DNA of 64,000 nucleotides, taken from Virgisporangium aurantiacum (GTDB lineage: Bacteria; Actinomycetota; Actinomycetes; Mycobacteriales; Micromonosporaceae). The stretch's first letter is position 1, and each line of letters starts with the position of its first letter. Under the pieces are notes generated by a model. It had not been told where the DNA came from and did not search any database. It saw only the letters and a list, made by a program, of their open reading frames with translations. The DNA lies in contig NZ_BOPG01000012.1 of NCBI RefSeq assembly GCF_016863635.1, forward strand, positions 496,001 to 560,000. The letters are read 5' to 3'. The translations under genes and the position numbers were made by a program. Below, one piece after another: positions 55,730 to 64,000 of this stretch.

Positions 55730-57066
55730 CGGGGACCCCGATCTGGTTGGCTGGTGACGGAAACCGGCTCGGTCCACGCCGCGAGCTCGGCCTCGCGCAG
55801 GTGTTCCGCGGCGGTGGTCTCGACCCGTCGCATCGACCACCGCAGCATCGGCGGGGCCATGACGGACGTGAACACCGCGATGAGCACGACGATCGTGTAG
55901 GTGGCGGTGGTGAGCACACCGAGCCGCAGGCCGACGCTGGCCACCACGATCTCGACGACGCCGCGGGCGTTGAGCCCGGCACCGAGGGCGATGCCCTCCC
56001 AGTGGGTCAGCCGGCTCAACCGCGCACCGGTGTAGGCGCCGGCGAACTTGCCGAACACGGCGATCGCGAGCAGGCAGCAGCCGGCGAGGAGCACGGGCGG
56101 GTCGGCGAGCGCGGTCAGGTCGACCCGCAGGCCCGCGCAGGCCAGGAAGATCGGTGCGAGCACCGACATGACGACGGTGTGCAGCGGCGCCAGGCGCGTC
56201 GGGTCGACCGCGCGGGGCGCGCCGATCAGCATGCCGGCGACGAACGCGCCGAACACCGGTTCCAGGCCGAGGGAGTGGCTCGCCGCGGCGCTGAGGAGGA
56301 TCACGACGGCGGCCGTCGCGGCGGTGGGGCCGGAGTCGGGCGCGCGGCCGGCGAGGCGCAGGACCGAGCGGACGGCGGGACGGCCGACGGTCGCCGCGAC
56401 GAGCACGAAACCGAGCAGGCACAGCGCCGACACGGTGAGGTCGCCGGACAACGGTCCACCGACGGCCATCGCCGACACGAGCGACAGCAGGAACCAGCCG
56501 ACGGCGTCGTCGATGGTGGCCGACGCGAGCGTCAACTGGCCGATGTCGCGGTGCATGAGGTTCATGTCGTTGAGCGTCTTGGCGATGACCGGGATCGCGC
56601 TGACGCACATCGCCACGCCGATGAACACGGCGAACGTGTGCCGGTCGCCGGTCCCGCTGACCAGCGCCGCCGGCACGAGGAATCCGGCCGCGAGGCCGAG
56701 CCCGAAGGGCAACATGAGGCCGCCGAGGCTGACCCGTACGACGGTGGTGCTGCGGCGGCGCAGCAGCCTGCTGTCCAGGTGCGCGCCGGTCAGGCCGACC
56801 AGCAGCAGCACACCGAGTTGCCCGACGGCGTCGAGCAGGTGCGCCTGCTCCGCGCGCGGCGGCAGGAACCAGGCGGCGAAGCCGGGCGCGGCCCAGCCGA
56901 GCAGCGACGGTCCGAGCAGCACGCCGGTGAGCAGTTCACCGACGATGGCCGGCAGGCCGACGCGACGGGCCAACCGGCCGAGGCACAGGGCCACCGCGAG
57001 CAGGACGCCGAGTTGCAGCAGCAGGTGCAGCAGCGGATCGGCACCGAGTGGCGGGGCGAGCGTCAT
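55726..57066 (-). CDS. CPA2-type cation/proton antiporter
   Basis: A 446-residue membrane protein with about 12 spans. The start LGRLARRVGLPAIVGELLTG, GVLLGPSLLG, then ASATIDDAVGWFLL (the DD pair of the ion site) and LGAGLNARGVVEIVVASVGL mark the CPA2 Na+/H+ or K+/H+ exchanger family. GGAGGTGACC gives a near-perfect ribosome-binding site for the ATG at 57064-57066. It is the first gene of operon B. Such antiporters are frequent next to actinomycete antibiotic clusters, where they may support export or self-protection. Confidence 0.9.
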   Translation of the reverse strand: MTLAPPLGADPLLHLLLQLGVLLAVALCLGRLARRVGLPAIVGELLTGVLLGPSLLGWAAPGFAAWFLPPRAEQAHLLDAVGQLGVLLLVGLTGAHLDSRLLRRRSTTVVRVSLGGLMLPFGLGLAAGFLVPAALVSGTGDRHTFAVFIGVAMCVSAIPVIAKTLNDMNLMHRDIGQLTLASATIDDAVGWFLLSLVSAMAVGGPLSGDLTVSALCLLGFVLVAATVGRPAVRSVLRLAGRAPDSGPTAATAAVVILLSAAASHSLGLEPVFGAFVAGMLIGAPRAVDPTRLAPLHTVVMSVLAPIFLACAGLRVDLTALADPPVLLAGCCLLAIAVFGKFAGAYTGARLSRLTHWEGIALGAGLNARGVVEIVVASVGLRLGVLTTATYTIVVLIAVFTSVMAPPMLRWSMRRVETTAAEHLREAELAAWTEPVSVTSQPDRGPR

Positions 57067-57201
57067 GGTCACCTCCGGTTCAACAGGTACGGTGACGAGC
57101 ATGCGGTGCCCGGCGCCGGGGAGGCTGGCCAAAACTGCGCAGGCACCGGTGTGCACAAAGGGGAGCAGCGGCCGGCGCCGCCACGACGGACGATCGAGGA
57201 C

Positions 57202-58017
57202 GTGAACGCTCCGAACGTCACCGGCTGGGTGCTGCTCGAACACCCGGGCCCGTGGGGCGGCTCGGCCGCGCACGAAAGCGCGCTGGTTCCGGAGCGGCTA
57301 CGGGCCGCGGCCCGCGACCGGAACCTGCGCGTCCACCTGGTCCGCCCGCACGGCCGCCGGTCCCGCGGATCCGCGCCGGGCGCGGTGTTCCTGGCCCGCA
57401 CCACCGGGCCGATCCAGTTCGTCGAGCGGCTCCGCGACGCCGACGACCTGGACGCGGACGCGCTGGACCTGATCGTCGCCGGCCGCCCCACCGGTCGCGG
57501 CCCCGTCCTCACCGACCCGCTGTACCTGACCTGCACCCACGGCCGCGTCGACGCGTGGTGCGCGATCCGCGGCCGCCCCGTCGCCCGGGCGCTGGCCACC
57601 GCCGCCCCCGGACGGGCGTGGGAGAGCACCCACGTCGGCGGCTGCCGCTTCGCCGCGAACGTCGTCTGCCTGCCGTCGGGTGTCTACTATGGACGGATGA
57701 CGGCGGCCGAGGTCGCCGGCGTGGTCGCGGCCACCGACTCCGGTGCGATCGCGCTCCCGTGGTACCGCGGCCGGGCCGACCTACCGGCCCCGGCCCAGGT
57801 GGGCGAGCGGTTCCTCCGATCGCTGACGGGCCTGGAACGCCTCGCCGACATCCGCTTCACCGGGTTCGGCTCCGGCACGGCCACCGACGTCCACGACCTG
57901 AGGTTCACGTCCGCCTGGGGCGACTACGAGTTGCTCCTGCGCGCGGGCCCCACGCCGTCGGCCGGGTTCGAGGTGGTGTCCATAGTGGAGCATCGCCACC
58001 CCGTGGCCACGCGGTAG
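57202..58017 (+). CDS. Sucrase/ferredoxin-like (thioredoxin-like 2Fe-2S type) protein
   Basis: A 271-residue protein of the Suc_Fer-like family. The landmarks are LLEHPGPWG at the start, then LTCTHGRVDAWCAIRGRPVA with two cysteines of the cluster site, and WESTHVGGCRFAANVVCLPS with two more, so a C-x8-C plus C-x7-C set could hold a 2Fe-2S cluster. YYGRMTAAEVAGVV follows. The physiological role of the family is unknown. The GTG at 57202 is chosen from GAGGA just upstream and the family start VTGWVLLEHPGPWG. It is divergent from operon B over 135 bp and converges on the GGDEF-EAL gene. Confidence 0.82.
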   Translation: MNAPNVTGWVLLEHPGPWGGSAAHESALVPERLRAAARDRNLRVHLVRPHGRRSRGSAPGAVFLARTTGPIQFVERLRDADDLDADALDLIVAGRPTGRGPVLTDPLYLTCTHGRVDAWCAIRGRPVARALATAAPGRAWESTHVGGCRFAANVVCLPSGVYYGRMTAAEVAGVVAATDSGAIALPWYRGRADLPAPAQVGERFLRSLTGLERLADIRFTGFGSGTATDVHDLRFTSAWGDYELLLRAGPTPSAGFEVVSIVEHRHPVATR

Positions 58018-58027
58018 CCGTCCACGA

Positions 58028-60520
58028 TCAGTGCGTCGCGACGGGTTCGCCGAACCGGACCTGGTCGGCGGGTGTCGGACGGCCGTACCACGGGCCCTGT
58101 ATCGCGTCGCATCCGAGTTCACGCAGACGCCGCAGCTGGTCGTCCGTCTCCACGCCGTCCGCGACCACGAAGAGGCCGAGCGTCCGGCAGAGCGCCACGA
58201 TCATGGCGATGACGATTTCGTCGTCGGGTCGTCCGATACCGGTCACGAACGTCCGGTCGACCTTGACGGCGTCGACGGGCAACCGCGGTAACTGCACGAG
58301 CGACGAGTGACCGGTGCCGAAGTTGTCGATCACGATGCGCACACCGAGGTCGCGCAGGTCGTCGAGGGTCTGTCCGGTCGCGTCGGCGCCGGCGCCGAGG
58401 CTGGTTTCGGTGACCGCGAGCCACAGCGCCGCCGCGTCGAGGCCGGTCTCGTCCAGGGTGTCCGAGAGCGTCGCGACGAAGGTGGGGTCGGCCAGTTGCG
58501 TGCCGGAGACCTTGACGGCGACGTGCAGGTCGGTGTGGATCGCCCGCCATTCGGCGGCCTGCCGGCAGGCCTGCCGCAGGATCACGGCCCCGATCGGTCC
58601 CACCAGTCCGTCCTCCTCCGCGATGGTGCTGAACTCGGCGGTGTCGAGCACGCCGCGGCGGGGGTGATGCCACCGCGCCGACGCCTCGACGCCGACGACC
58701 CGGCCCGTCGCGACCGACATGAACGGCTGATAGTGGGCGTGGAGCTCGCCCGCGTCGATGGCCCGGCGCAGGTCGTGGTGCGCGTCCGCCCGTTCCTGCA
58801 TGGCCGCCCGGAGCCGGTCGTCGAAGACCTCCACCCGTCCGCGTCCGCGCTGCTTGGCCTGGTACATCGCCATGTCGGCGGCGCGGATGAGGTCGTCCGG
58901 TTCCGCGTCGGTGATGCCCTCGTTCAGGGCGATGCCGACGCTGGCTCCGACGCTGACCTCGCGCACGGTCGTACCGACCTGGACGGAGATCGGCTGGCAC
59001 ACGCGGTCGACGATCCGCTCCGCGATGCCGACGGCTCCGTCGACCGAGGTCAGGCCCTCGCAGATGACGACGAACTCGTCGCCGGCGAGGCGGGCTACCG
59101 TGTCGCCGGTCCGCTTGAACGCGGTGATCCGGGCGGTGACGGCGCGGAGTACCTGGTCGCCGGCCTCGTGGCCGAGCGAGTCGTTGACGATCTTGAAGCG
59201 GTCCAGGTCGACGAAGATGACGCACACCAGCTCACCCGTGCTGGCCGACCTGTCCAGGATCTCCCCGAGCCGGGTCAGCATGTGTGACCGGTTGGGCAGG
59301 CCGGTCAGCGCGTCGTGGGTCGCCCGGATCGACAGGCGGTTGGTGGCGGCCTCGGTCCGGGCGATGGTGTCGTTCAACGCGTGCGCGACGAAGGCGAGTT
59401 CGTCGTGGGTGTCGACCGATGCCCGCCGGGTCAGGTCGCCGTGTGCGACGGCGTCGAGCGTGTCGACGATACGACGGATCGGCCGCGCGACCGACAGGTA
59501 GAAGCCGACGAACAGGTACCCGGCGAGCAGGCCGGCGGCGCCGCTGCCGATGCTCACGCGCAGCGCCCGCGTCGTGAATCCGGAGATGCGGGCGCGCAGC
59601 CGTTCGTCCAGCGTGGTGGCCACCCACCCGGCGAGCCGGGACGCCTCCTGCCGAACGGCGGCCGCCGGCTCCGCGACCTCTTCGAACCGATCGGCCGCGG
59701 TGGCGCGCTGCAGTGACCGGCTGAACGCGTCGACGACCTCGGCGAGCCGTTCGTAGCCGTCCCGCGCACCGAGCCGCACGGACGCCGATCCGGTCGAGTC
59801 GACGACGGCCGTCGCGGCCCGGGTCAACGCGGAGTTGATGTCGGTGATCACGCCGAGGTTCCGGCCCAGGTCCACGACGGCGTCGACCCCGCCCGCGTAG
59901 TCGACGGTCGAGCCGGTCCGGACGACCCGGTCGGCCCGCTCGGCGGCGCGGCCGGCGACGTCCAGCAGCTTCGGCAACCGGAACTGCAGGGTGTCCATCA
60001 GGTAGTAGGTGTCGATGTCCGGGTCGAGGGTCAGGTTCGACTCGTCACCGACGCGGACGATCAACTTCAGAAGGGCTTCCATCGCCATGTCGAAGGCCGC
60101 CCGTCGCACGGGCAGCGAATCGGTCCGGCAGGCGGCGACCACCAGGTGCCTGGCATCCCCCCATGAGCGGCTCGTCCGCATCCGTGTCCCGAGCCGGCGG
60201 TCCAGCGCGTCGATGTGGTTCAGGAGGCCGTCGATCGGTCCCGTGCAGGGTGTGTCGGCGGCGGGCTCCGCGCGGGCGGCCACCATGACGCCCGTCAGGT
60301 CGACGAGGGGCGCCATCAGCACGACTCCGTGGCGCTCCTCCGCGCTGAAGTCGATCTGGTCACGCTGCAGATCGACGTAGGCGCCGGCGACGAATCCCAA
60401 CGGCACCAACAGCACCAGGCCCACCAGGACGAACTTGCGTATGTACCGCAACCGGCCGAGCAGGACCGCCGCCGGCCGGAACAAACCGGCCAGCCGGCGC
60501 GCAGCGGCGCCACTGGCCAT
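58028..60520 (-). CDS. Membrane sensor GGDEF-EAL protein (cyclic-di-GMP), EAL degenerate
   Basis: An 830-residue protein. A first membrane helix (FVLVGLVLLVPLGFVAGAYV, about 31-50) and a second (about 320-345) enclose an outer sensing domain with LTLDPDIDTYYLMDTLQFRL, as in chemoreceptors. HAMP follows, then GGDEF with AGDEF at the active site and an RTGD inhibitory (RxxD) site five residues before it, so it is a likely active diguanylate cyclase. The EAL domain has EASARW, VAVKVSGTQL (K where N binds metal), IDNFGTG (N for D) and ADGVET (D for E), so hydrolysis is doubtful. It is divergent from the lyase gene. Confidence 0.9.
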   Translation of the reverse strand: MASGAAARRLAGLFRPAAVLLGRLRYIRKFVLVGLVLLVPLGFVAGAYVDLQRDQIDFSAEERHGVVLMAPLVDLTGVMVAARAEPAADTPCTGPIDGLLNHIDALDRRLGTRMRTSRSWGDARHLVVAACRTDSLPVRRAAFDMAMEALLKLIVRVGDESNLTLDPDIDTYYLMDTLQFRLPKLLDVAGRAAERADRVVRTGSTVDYAGGVDAVVDLGRNLGVITDINSALTRAATAVVDSTGSASVRLGARDGYERLAEVVDAFSRSLQRATAADRFEEVAEPAAAVRQEASRLAGWVATTLDERLRARISGFTTRALRVSIGSGAAGLLAGYLFVGFYLSVARPIRRIVDTLDAVAHGDLTRRASVDTHDELAFVAHALNDTIARTEAATNRLSIRATHDALTGLPNRSHMLTRLGEILDRSASTGELVCVIFVDLDRFKIVNDSLGHEAGDQVLRAVTARITAFKRTGDTVARLAGDEFVVICEGLTSVDGAVGIAERIVDRVCQPISVQVGTTVREVSVGASVGIALNEGITDAEPDDLIRAADMAMYQAKQRGRGRVEVFDDRLRAAMQERADAHHDLRRAIDAGELHAHYQPFMSVATGRVVGVEASARWHHPRRGVLDTAEFSTIAEEDGLVGPIGAVILRQACRQAAEWRAIHTDLHVAVKVSGTQLADPTFVATLSDTLDETGLDAAALWLAVTETSLGAGADATGQTLDDLRDLGVRIVIDNFGTGHSSLVQLPRLPVDAVKVDRTFVTGIGRPDDEIVIAMIVALCRTLGLFVVADGVETDDQLRRLRELGCDAIQGPWYGRPTPADQVRFGEPVATH

Positions 60521-60650
60521 TGTCGTGTCCTTCCCCGCCGGTCGCCTCTCCTAGGCACTCATCGGCCGGCAGCGGAGCGCTCTTAGCTTGTTGCGCGGAC
60601 ATCTACATGCTTGAATGCGTCGAGCGCCCAACGATCTTGGAGAGTGCCGC

Positions 60651-63263
60651 ATGTCGATCTCGCGTCGCGCCCTGCTGTCGGTACCTCCCGCGGCGGCCCT
60701 GCTGGCAATGGCACCGGCCCGGGCGCGAGCGGCCACCCCACCCACCGACACCGCACCCACCGACACCGCACCCACCGACACCGCACCCACCCACACCGCA
60801 CCCACCGACACCGCGGCCGACGACCACGCCGCCGTCATCGACAACGCCGTCGCCGTGTTCGCCGGCACCGACGGGTCGAACGCCCGCACCGAGGTCGCCG
60901 CCAAACTGGCGTCGATGGAGACGACCGCCCGCGCGCGGCTCGCCGCGATGGACAACGCCGGGCCGGGCGAGCTGTTCGCGGGCATCGCGCTCGGCGCCAA
61001 CGACGCCAACCTCGCGACCTCGTTCCGGTACCTGTACGAGATCGCCCTGGCGACCCGGGTTCCGGGCGGAGCGCCGGATCTGTCCGGCGCCACCGCCGTC
61101 CAGCACCGGGTGATCGACGCGATCGGTTGGCTCCACGACCGCTACTACGGTGACCAGGCGGCCGGCTACTACGGCAACTGGTTCAACTGGGAGATCGGCA
61201 TCTCCTCGTCCCTGAGCATGATCCTGGTGCTGCTCAAGGACCGGTTCGCCGCCCACCGGCCCGACCTCGTGGGGTCGTGCGTCGCGGCGATGGACGGATA
61301 CCTGCGCAACGGCACCAACGGTGACGTCAACCTCGACTCGCGTTTCCACACCGGGGCCAACCTCGCCGACATCACCACGAACCGGATCCTCCAGGGCGCC
61401 GTCCTCGACGACGGCTCCCGGGTGGCCAAGGCGATCTCCGACCAGTTGACCGTCTTCGCGACCGTGGACCCGTACCGCCTGCAGCACGGTGTGACCGACG
61501 GCCACTACGCCGACGGCTCCTTCATCCAGCACGCCTCGGTCGCGTACACGGGCTCCTACGGAAAGGGTCTGCTGACCCGCGTCGTCCAGACCCTGAAGAT
61601 CCTCGACGGGACGGGCTATTCCACCGGCGGAGCCCGGACCGACCTGGCCGGTGTCGTCCACGGCTGGGTGGCCAACGGCTTCGCTCCGCTCATCTTCGAG
61701 GGCTGGATGATGGAGATCGTCAAGGGACGCGCGGTGGCGCGGACCACCACCGGGTACGCCGACGTCGCGATCGTCGTCGAAGCCGTCGTGGACCTCTCGA
61801 CGTACCGCACCGGAACCGACGCCACGGCGCTCAAGAGCTTCGTCAAGTTCGTGCGGCAGACCTCCCGGGCGGCGCTCGACCCGACGAGCTTCGTCTCGCC
61901 GGTCAGCATCGTCCGGTACGCCGACATCCTGGCCGACCCGTCGATCCCGGCGGCCGACCTCAACCCCGCGGCGACCACCGTCGCCTTCAACGCCATGGAC
62001 AGGACCGTGCACCGGCGCACCGGCTACGCGTTCGCCCTCGCCCGCAGCTCCGGCCGGATCAGCAAATACGAGTACATGAGCGGGGAGAACCTCCAACCGT
62101 GGTTCCAGGGCGACGGCGCCCACTACCTGTACCTCTCCGGGCAGGACCAGACCGGGTCGTTCGGCGTCGACTACTACACGGCCGTCTCTCCGTACCGGCT
62201 CGCCGGCGTGACCGCCCCGGTGGAGACCCGCCGGTCGGTTCCGGAGCTCTACGGCACCGCCTGGTACGACAACCCGGCGCTCGGGTTCACCTCGTCGTCC
62301 GAGAAACAGAACACGTACGTCTACTTCCCGCGCGGCACCGACGGATACTCCGGCGGCGCCACCCTCGGCGGGTACGGCGCGGTCGGACTCGTCCAGTCCG
62401 ACGATGCCGCGTACGCCGCGAAGCGGGCCGGTCTCCTCCCCGACGACTTCGTGGTGTACCGGAACGCCGATGCCACGAAGTCGTGGTTCATGCTCGACGA
62501 CGAGATCGTCGTCCTCGCCGCCGGTGTCGGTGACTCCGCCGGACGTGCCGTCACCACGACGATCGACACCCGGATCGCCGACGTCGCGGACGCGATCAGC
62601 CTGACCGGCCGGTCATTGCGCGGCACCGCCTGGTCCGGCGTCGGTACGGCCGAGCTGGCCTGGCTGCGCTACGCCAACGACAGCCGGGGAACCGCCGTCG
62701 GCTACGTCTTCCTCGACCGGCAGCCGGTGACCGTGGCGCTGGACACCGTCTCCCGCAGCCGGCGCGTCGTGCGCACCGCCAACCCGGACACCGTGGTGAG
62801 CAAGCGGGTCTTCGCCGCCGTCGTCGAGCAGGCGGCCGGTGCGGCCCATGCCCCGATGGCGTACGCCCTCGTACCGAACGCCACCCGGCGACAGCTCGAC
62901 GGATATGCCCGCGGGCCGATCTCCGTTCTCGCCAACACCACCGGGATCCAGGCGATCAGGCACGCCCGGCTGGACCTGGTCGCCGCCAACACGTTCACCG
63001 CCGGCCGGCACCGCGCCGGGCGACTCGTGATCGACGGGCCGGCGTCGGTGATCCTGCGCAACGGCGACGCCGGCACGTGCTCGATCGGCGTCTCCGATCC
63101 GACCATGAACCGGGACGCGGTCTCCGTGACCATCGCGGGACCCGCGATGAGGGCACTGTCGGCGGACGACGGCGTCCAGGTGCGCCGGGTCGCCGGCGGC
63201 ACCCGGATCGAGGTCGCGACCCGGCACGCCTACGGCCGGACCCGTGCCGCGACACTGAGGTAG
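60651..63263 (+). CDS. Secreted polysaccharide lyase family 8 enzyme
   Basis: An 870-residue exported enzyme that cleaves uronic-acid or xanthan-type polysaccharides by beta-elimination (hyaluronate, chondroitin or xanthan lyase type). The N-terminus SISRRALLSVPPAAALLAMA carries a twin-arginine-like RR, so Tat export is possible. A PTDTA repeat linker precedes the helical toroid (about 60-390) with NWFNWEIGISSSL and the catalytic SFIQHASVAYTGSYG (His and Tyr). A beta-sandwich part follows (YEYMSGENLQPWFQGDGAHY). GGAGAGTGCCGC precedes the ATG at 60651. It may release carbon from glycans; substrate not set by sequence. Confidence 0.92.
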   Translation: MSISRRALLSVPPAAALLAMAPARARAATPPTDTAPTDTAPTDTAPTHTAPTDTAADDHAAVIDNAVAVFAGTDGSNARTEVAAKLASMETTARARLAAMDNAGPGELFAGIALGANDANLATSFRYLYEIALATRVPGGAPDLSGATAVQHRVIDAIGWLHDRYYGDQAAGYYGNWFNWEIGISSSLSMILVLLKDRFAAHRPDLVGSCVAAMDGYLRNGTNGDVNLDSRFHTGANLADITTNRILQGAVLDDGSRVAKAISDQLTVFATVDPYRLQHGVTDGHYADGSFIQHASVAYTGSYGKGLLTRVVQTLKILDGTGYSTGGARTDLAGVVHGWVANGFAPLIFEGWMMEIVKGRAVARTTTGYADVAIVVEAVVDLSTYRTGTDATALKSFVKFVRQTSRAALDPTSFVSPVSIVRYADILADPSIPAADLNPAATTVAFNAMDRTVHRRTGYAFALARSSGRISKYEYMSGENLQPWFQGDGAHYLYLSGQDQTGSFGVDYYTAVSPYRLAGVTAPVETRRSVPELYGTAWYDNPALGFTSSSEKQNTYVYFPRGTDGYSGGATLGGYGAVGLVQSDDAAYAAKRAGLLPDDFVVYRNADATKSWFMLDDEIVVLAAGVGDSAGRAVTTTIDTRIADVADAISLTGRSLRGTAWSGVGTAELAWLRYANDSRGTAVGYVFLDRQPVTVALDTVSRSRRVVRTANPDTVVSKRVFAAVVEQAAGAAHAPMAYALVPNATRRQLDGYARGPISVLANTTGIQAIRHARLDLVAANTFTAGRHRAGRLVIDGPASVILRNGDAGTCSIGVSDPTMNRDAVSVTIAGPAMRALSADDGVQVRRVAGGTRIEVATRHAYGRTRAATLR
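60741..60815 (+). repeat. 15-bp tandem repeat, five units
   Basis: CCCACCGACACCGCA occurs three times exactly, then with one change (60786-60800) and with a changed last base (60801-60815). It encodes PTDTA repeats between the signal peptide and the catalytic part of the lyase; length variation is likely. Confidence 0.85.
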
Positions 63264-63272
63264 CGTCCAGGG

Positions 63273-64000
63273 ATGGGCATGGCGTCCCGGCACGAGCGTG
63301 CGGTCGCCGCGCTGCGGGCGTCGTATGCCGCGGCGCCGGCCGGTCGGCCCGTGCGCCTCGCCAAGCGGACGACCAATCTCTTCCGGTCCCGGGCGGCCGG
63401 CGGACGCGGCCTCGACGTCGGCGGCCTGTCCGGGGTCATCGAGGTCGACGCCGCCGGCCGCACCGCCGACGTGCAGGGCATGTGCACCTACGAGCGGCTC
63501 GTCGACGCGACACTGCCGCACGGGCTCATGCCCCTGGTGGTGCCGCAGCTGAAGTCGATCACGCTGGGCGGCGCGGTCACCGGGCTGGGCGTCGAGTCGA
63601 CGTCGTTCCGGCACGGGATGCCGCACGACTCGGTGCTCGAGGCGGACGTGCTCACCGGCTCCGGCGACCTCGTCACCGCCCGGCCCGACGGTGCGCACGC
63701 CGACCTGTTCGCGGCGCTCCCCAACTCGCTGGGCAGCCTCGGCTACGCGACGCGGCTGCGCATCGCGTTGCAGCCGATCGCCGCCCGGGTGGCCCTGCGC
63801 AACGTCCGCTTCACCGACCTCGACGCGCTCGTCGCCGCGGTGGAGGAGGTGACGGCGATCGGCGCCTGGGCCGGCCGGGCGGTCGACGCGATGGACGGCG
63901 TGCTGTTCGCGCCGGACGAGGCGTACCTGGTCCTGGGCACCTTCACCGACGACGTCGGCACCACCAGCGACTACACCGGTCGGGCGATCTACTACCGGTC
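63273..64000 (+). CDS. FAD-linked oxidase (DHCR24/PCMH type), 3' end cut by window
   Basis: The frame is open to the right edge, showing about 242 residues. MASRHERAVAALRASYAAAP leads into RLAKRTTNLFRSR, then the PCMH FAD-binding core: VIEVDAAGRTADVQGMCTYE, VVPQLKSITLGGAVTGLGVE and SLGSLGYATRLRIAL. The TLGGAVTGLG stretch is the usual diphosphate-binding loop. The layout is closest to sterol delta-24-reductase-like and D-arabinonolactone oxidase-like FAD proteins. The start could be the ATG at 63273 or the one at 63279. The C-terminus, which would set the substrate, lies outside the window. Confidence 0.8.
   Translation, partial: MGMASRHERAVAALRASYAAAPAGRPVRLAKRTTNLFRSRAAGGRGLDVGGLSGVIEVDAAGRTADVQGMCTYERLVDATLPHGLMPLVVPQLKSITLGGAVTGLGVESTSFRHGMPHDSVLEADVLTGSGDLVTARPDGAHADLFAALPNSLGSLGYATRLRIALQPIAARVALRNVRFTDLDALVAAVEEVTAIGAWAGRAVDAMDGVLFAPDEAYLVLGTFTDDVGTTSDYTGRAIYYR

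Noticed and set aside
1..64000. tRNA, rRNA, riboswitch, insertion sequence or prophage
   Set aside because: No cloverleaf, rRNA stretch, transposase, integrase or long terminal inverted repeat was found on reading both strands.

Overview
The window comes from a high-GC actinobacterium. Genes are densely packed, often joined by 4-bp stop/start overlaps, with GTG as well as ATG starts. The gene families (Acg-type nitroreductases, F420-type Ddn-like reductase, AfsR-like regulator, NRPS) are typical of soil actinomycetes. A 13-bp palindrome scattered inside genes suggests Pseudonocardiales, but that is only a weak hint. I see no rRNA, tRNA, CRISPR array, insertion sequence or phage gene. Both ends of the window cut through genes.

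Region 1 (1-6.6 kb and 18.2-26.0 kb) looks like a low-oxygen/redox-stress island in two blocks. The first block has three Acg-family nitroreductases (the leftmost is cut and shortened), a Ddn-like reductase, and pyruvate formate-lyase with its activase. The second has a tandem universal stress protein, a second-copy GAPDH, pyruvate phosphate dikinase, a glycosyltransferase and a small flavin-binding PPOX protein. The three intergenic regions that drive these genes share a GGGACCTTCGGCCCT-like word. It resembles the DosR/DevR (OsdR) hypoxia box, so I infer one regulon.

Region 2 (6.3-18.2 kb) is mixed accessory content: an ArsR-ArsC fusion with a clear operator, followed by a VOC protein and ChrA; a SUKH-type protein; a hydrolase; membrane and secreted proteins; a GNAT plus N-succinylamino-acid racemase/OSBS pair; an ankyrin protein; a second GNAT; an epoxide-hydrolase-like enzyme; and two duplicated VOC proteins.

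Region 3 (26.0-40.4 kb) holds a secreted ricin-type lectin, a large AfsR-like regulator with an XRE head, a phospholipase-D-like enzyme and a RimJ-like GNAT. It also holds a compact candidate RiPP locus: a 26-residue precursor peptide with a near-perfect ribosome-binding site, a 12-bp hairpin, a PqqD-M50 membrane protease and an MFS exporter. A DUF3224 protein, two secreted Asp-box proteins and an AlkZ-like DNA glycosylase follow.

Region 4 (40.4-57.1 kb) is a probable natural-product cluster I do not recognise. Operon A (48361 down to 40439) encodes an adenylate-forming ligase, a duplicated-domain protein, DUF3224, a second ligase, VOC, a free-standing NRPS-type methyltransferase, a thioesterase-like hydrolase with a cysteine nucleophile, and an FAD oxidoreductase. 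PIG-L and DUF899 genes lie on the other strand. Operon B (57066 down to 50512) encodes a cation/proton antiporter, a third ligase, an SHMT-like PLP enzyme and a short NRPS whose condensation domain lacks its catalytic motif; its four genes all overlap by 4 bp.

Region 5 (57.2-64 kb) has a sucrase/ferredoxin-like protein, a membrane GGDEF-EAL protein with a degenerate EAL domain, a secreted family 8 polysaccharide lyase, and the start of an FAD-linked oxidase.
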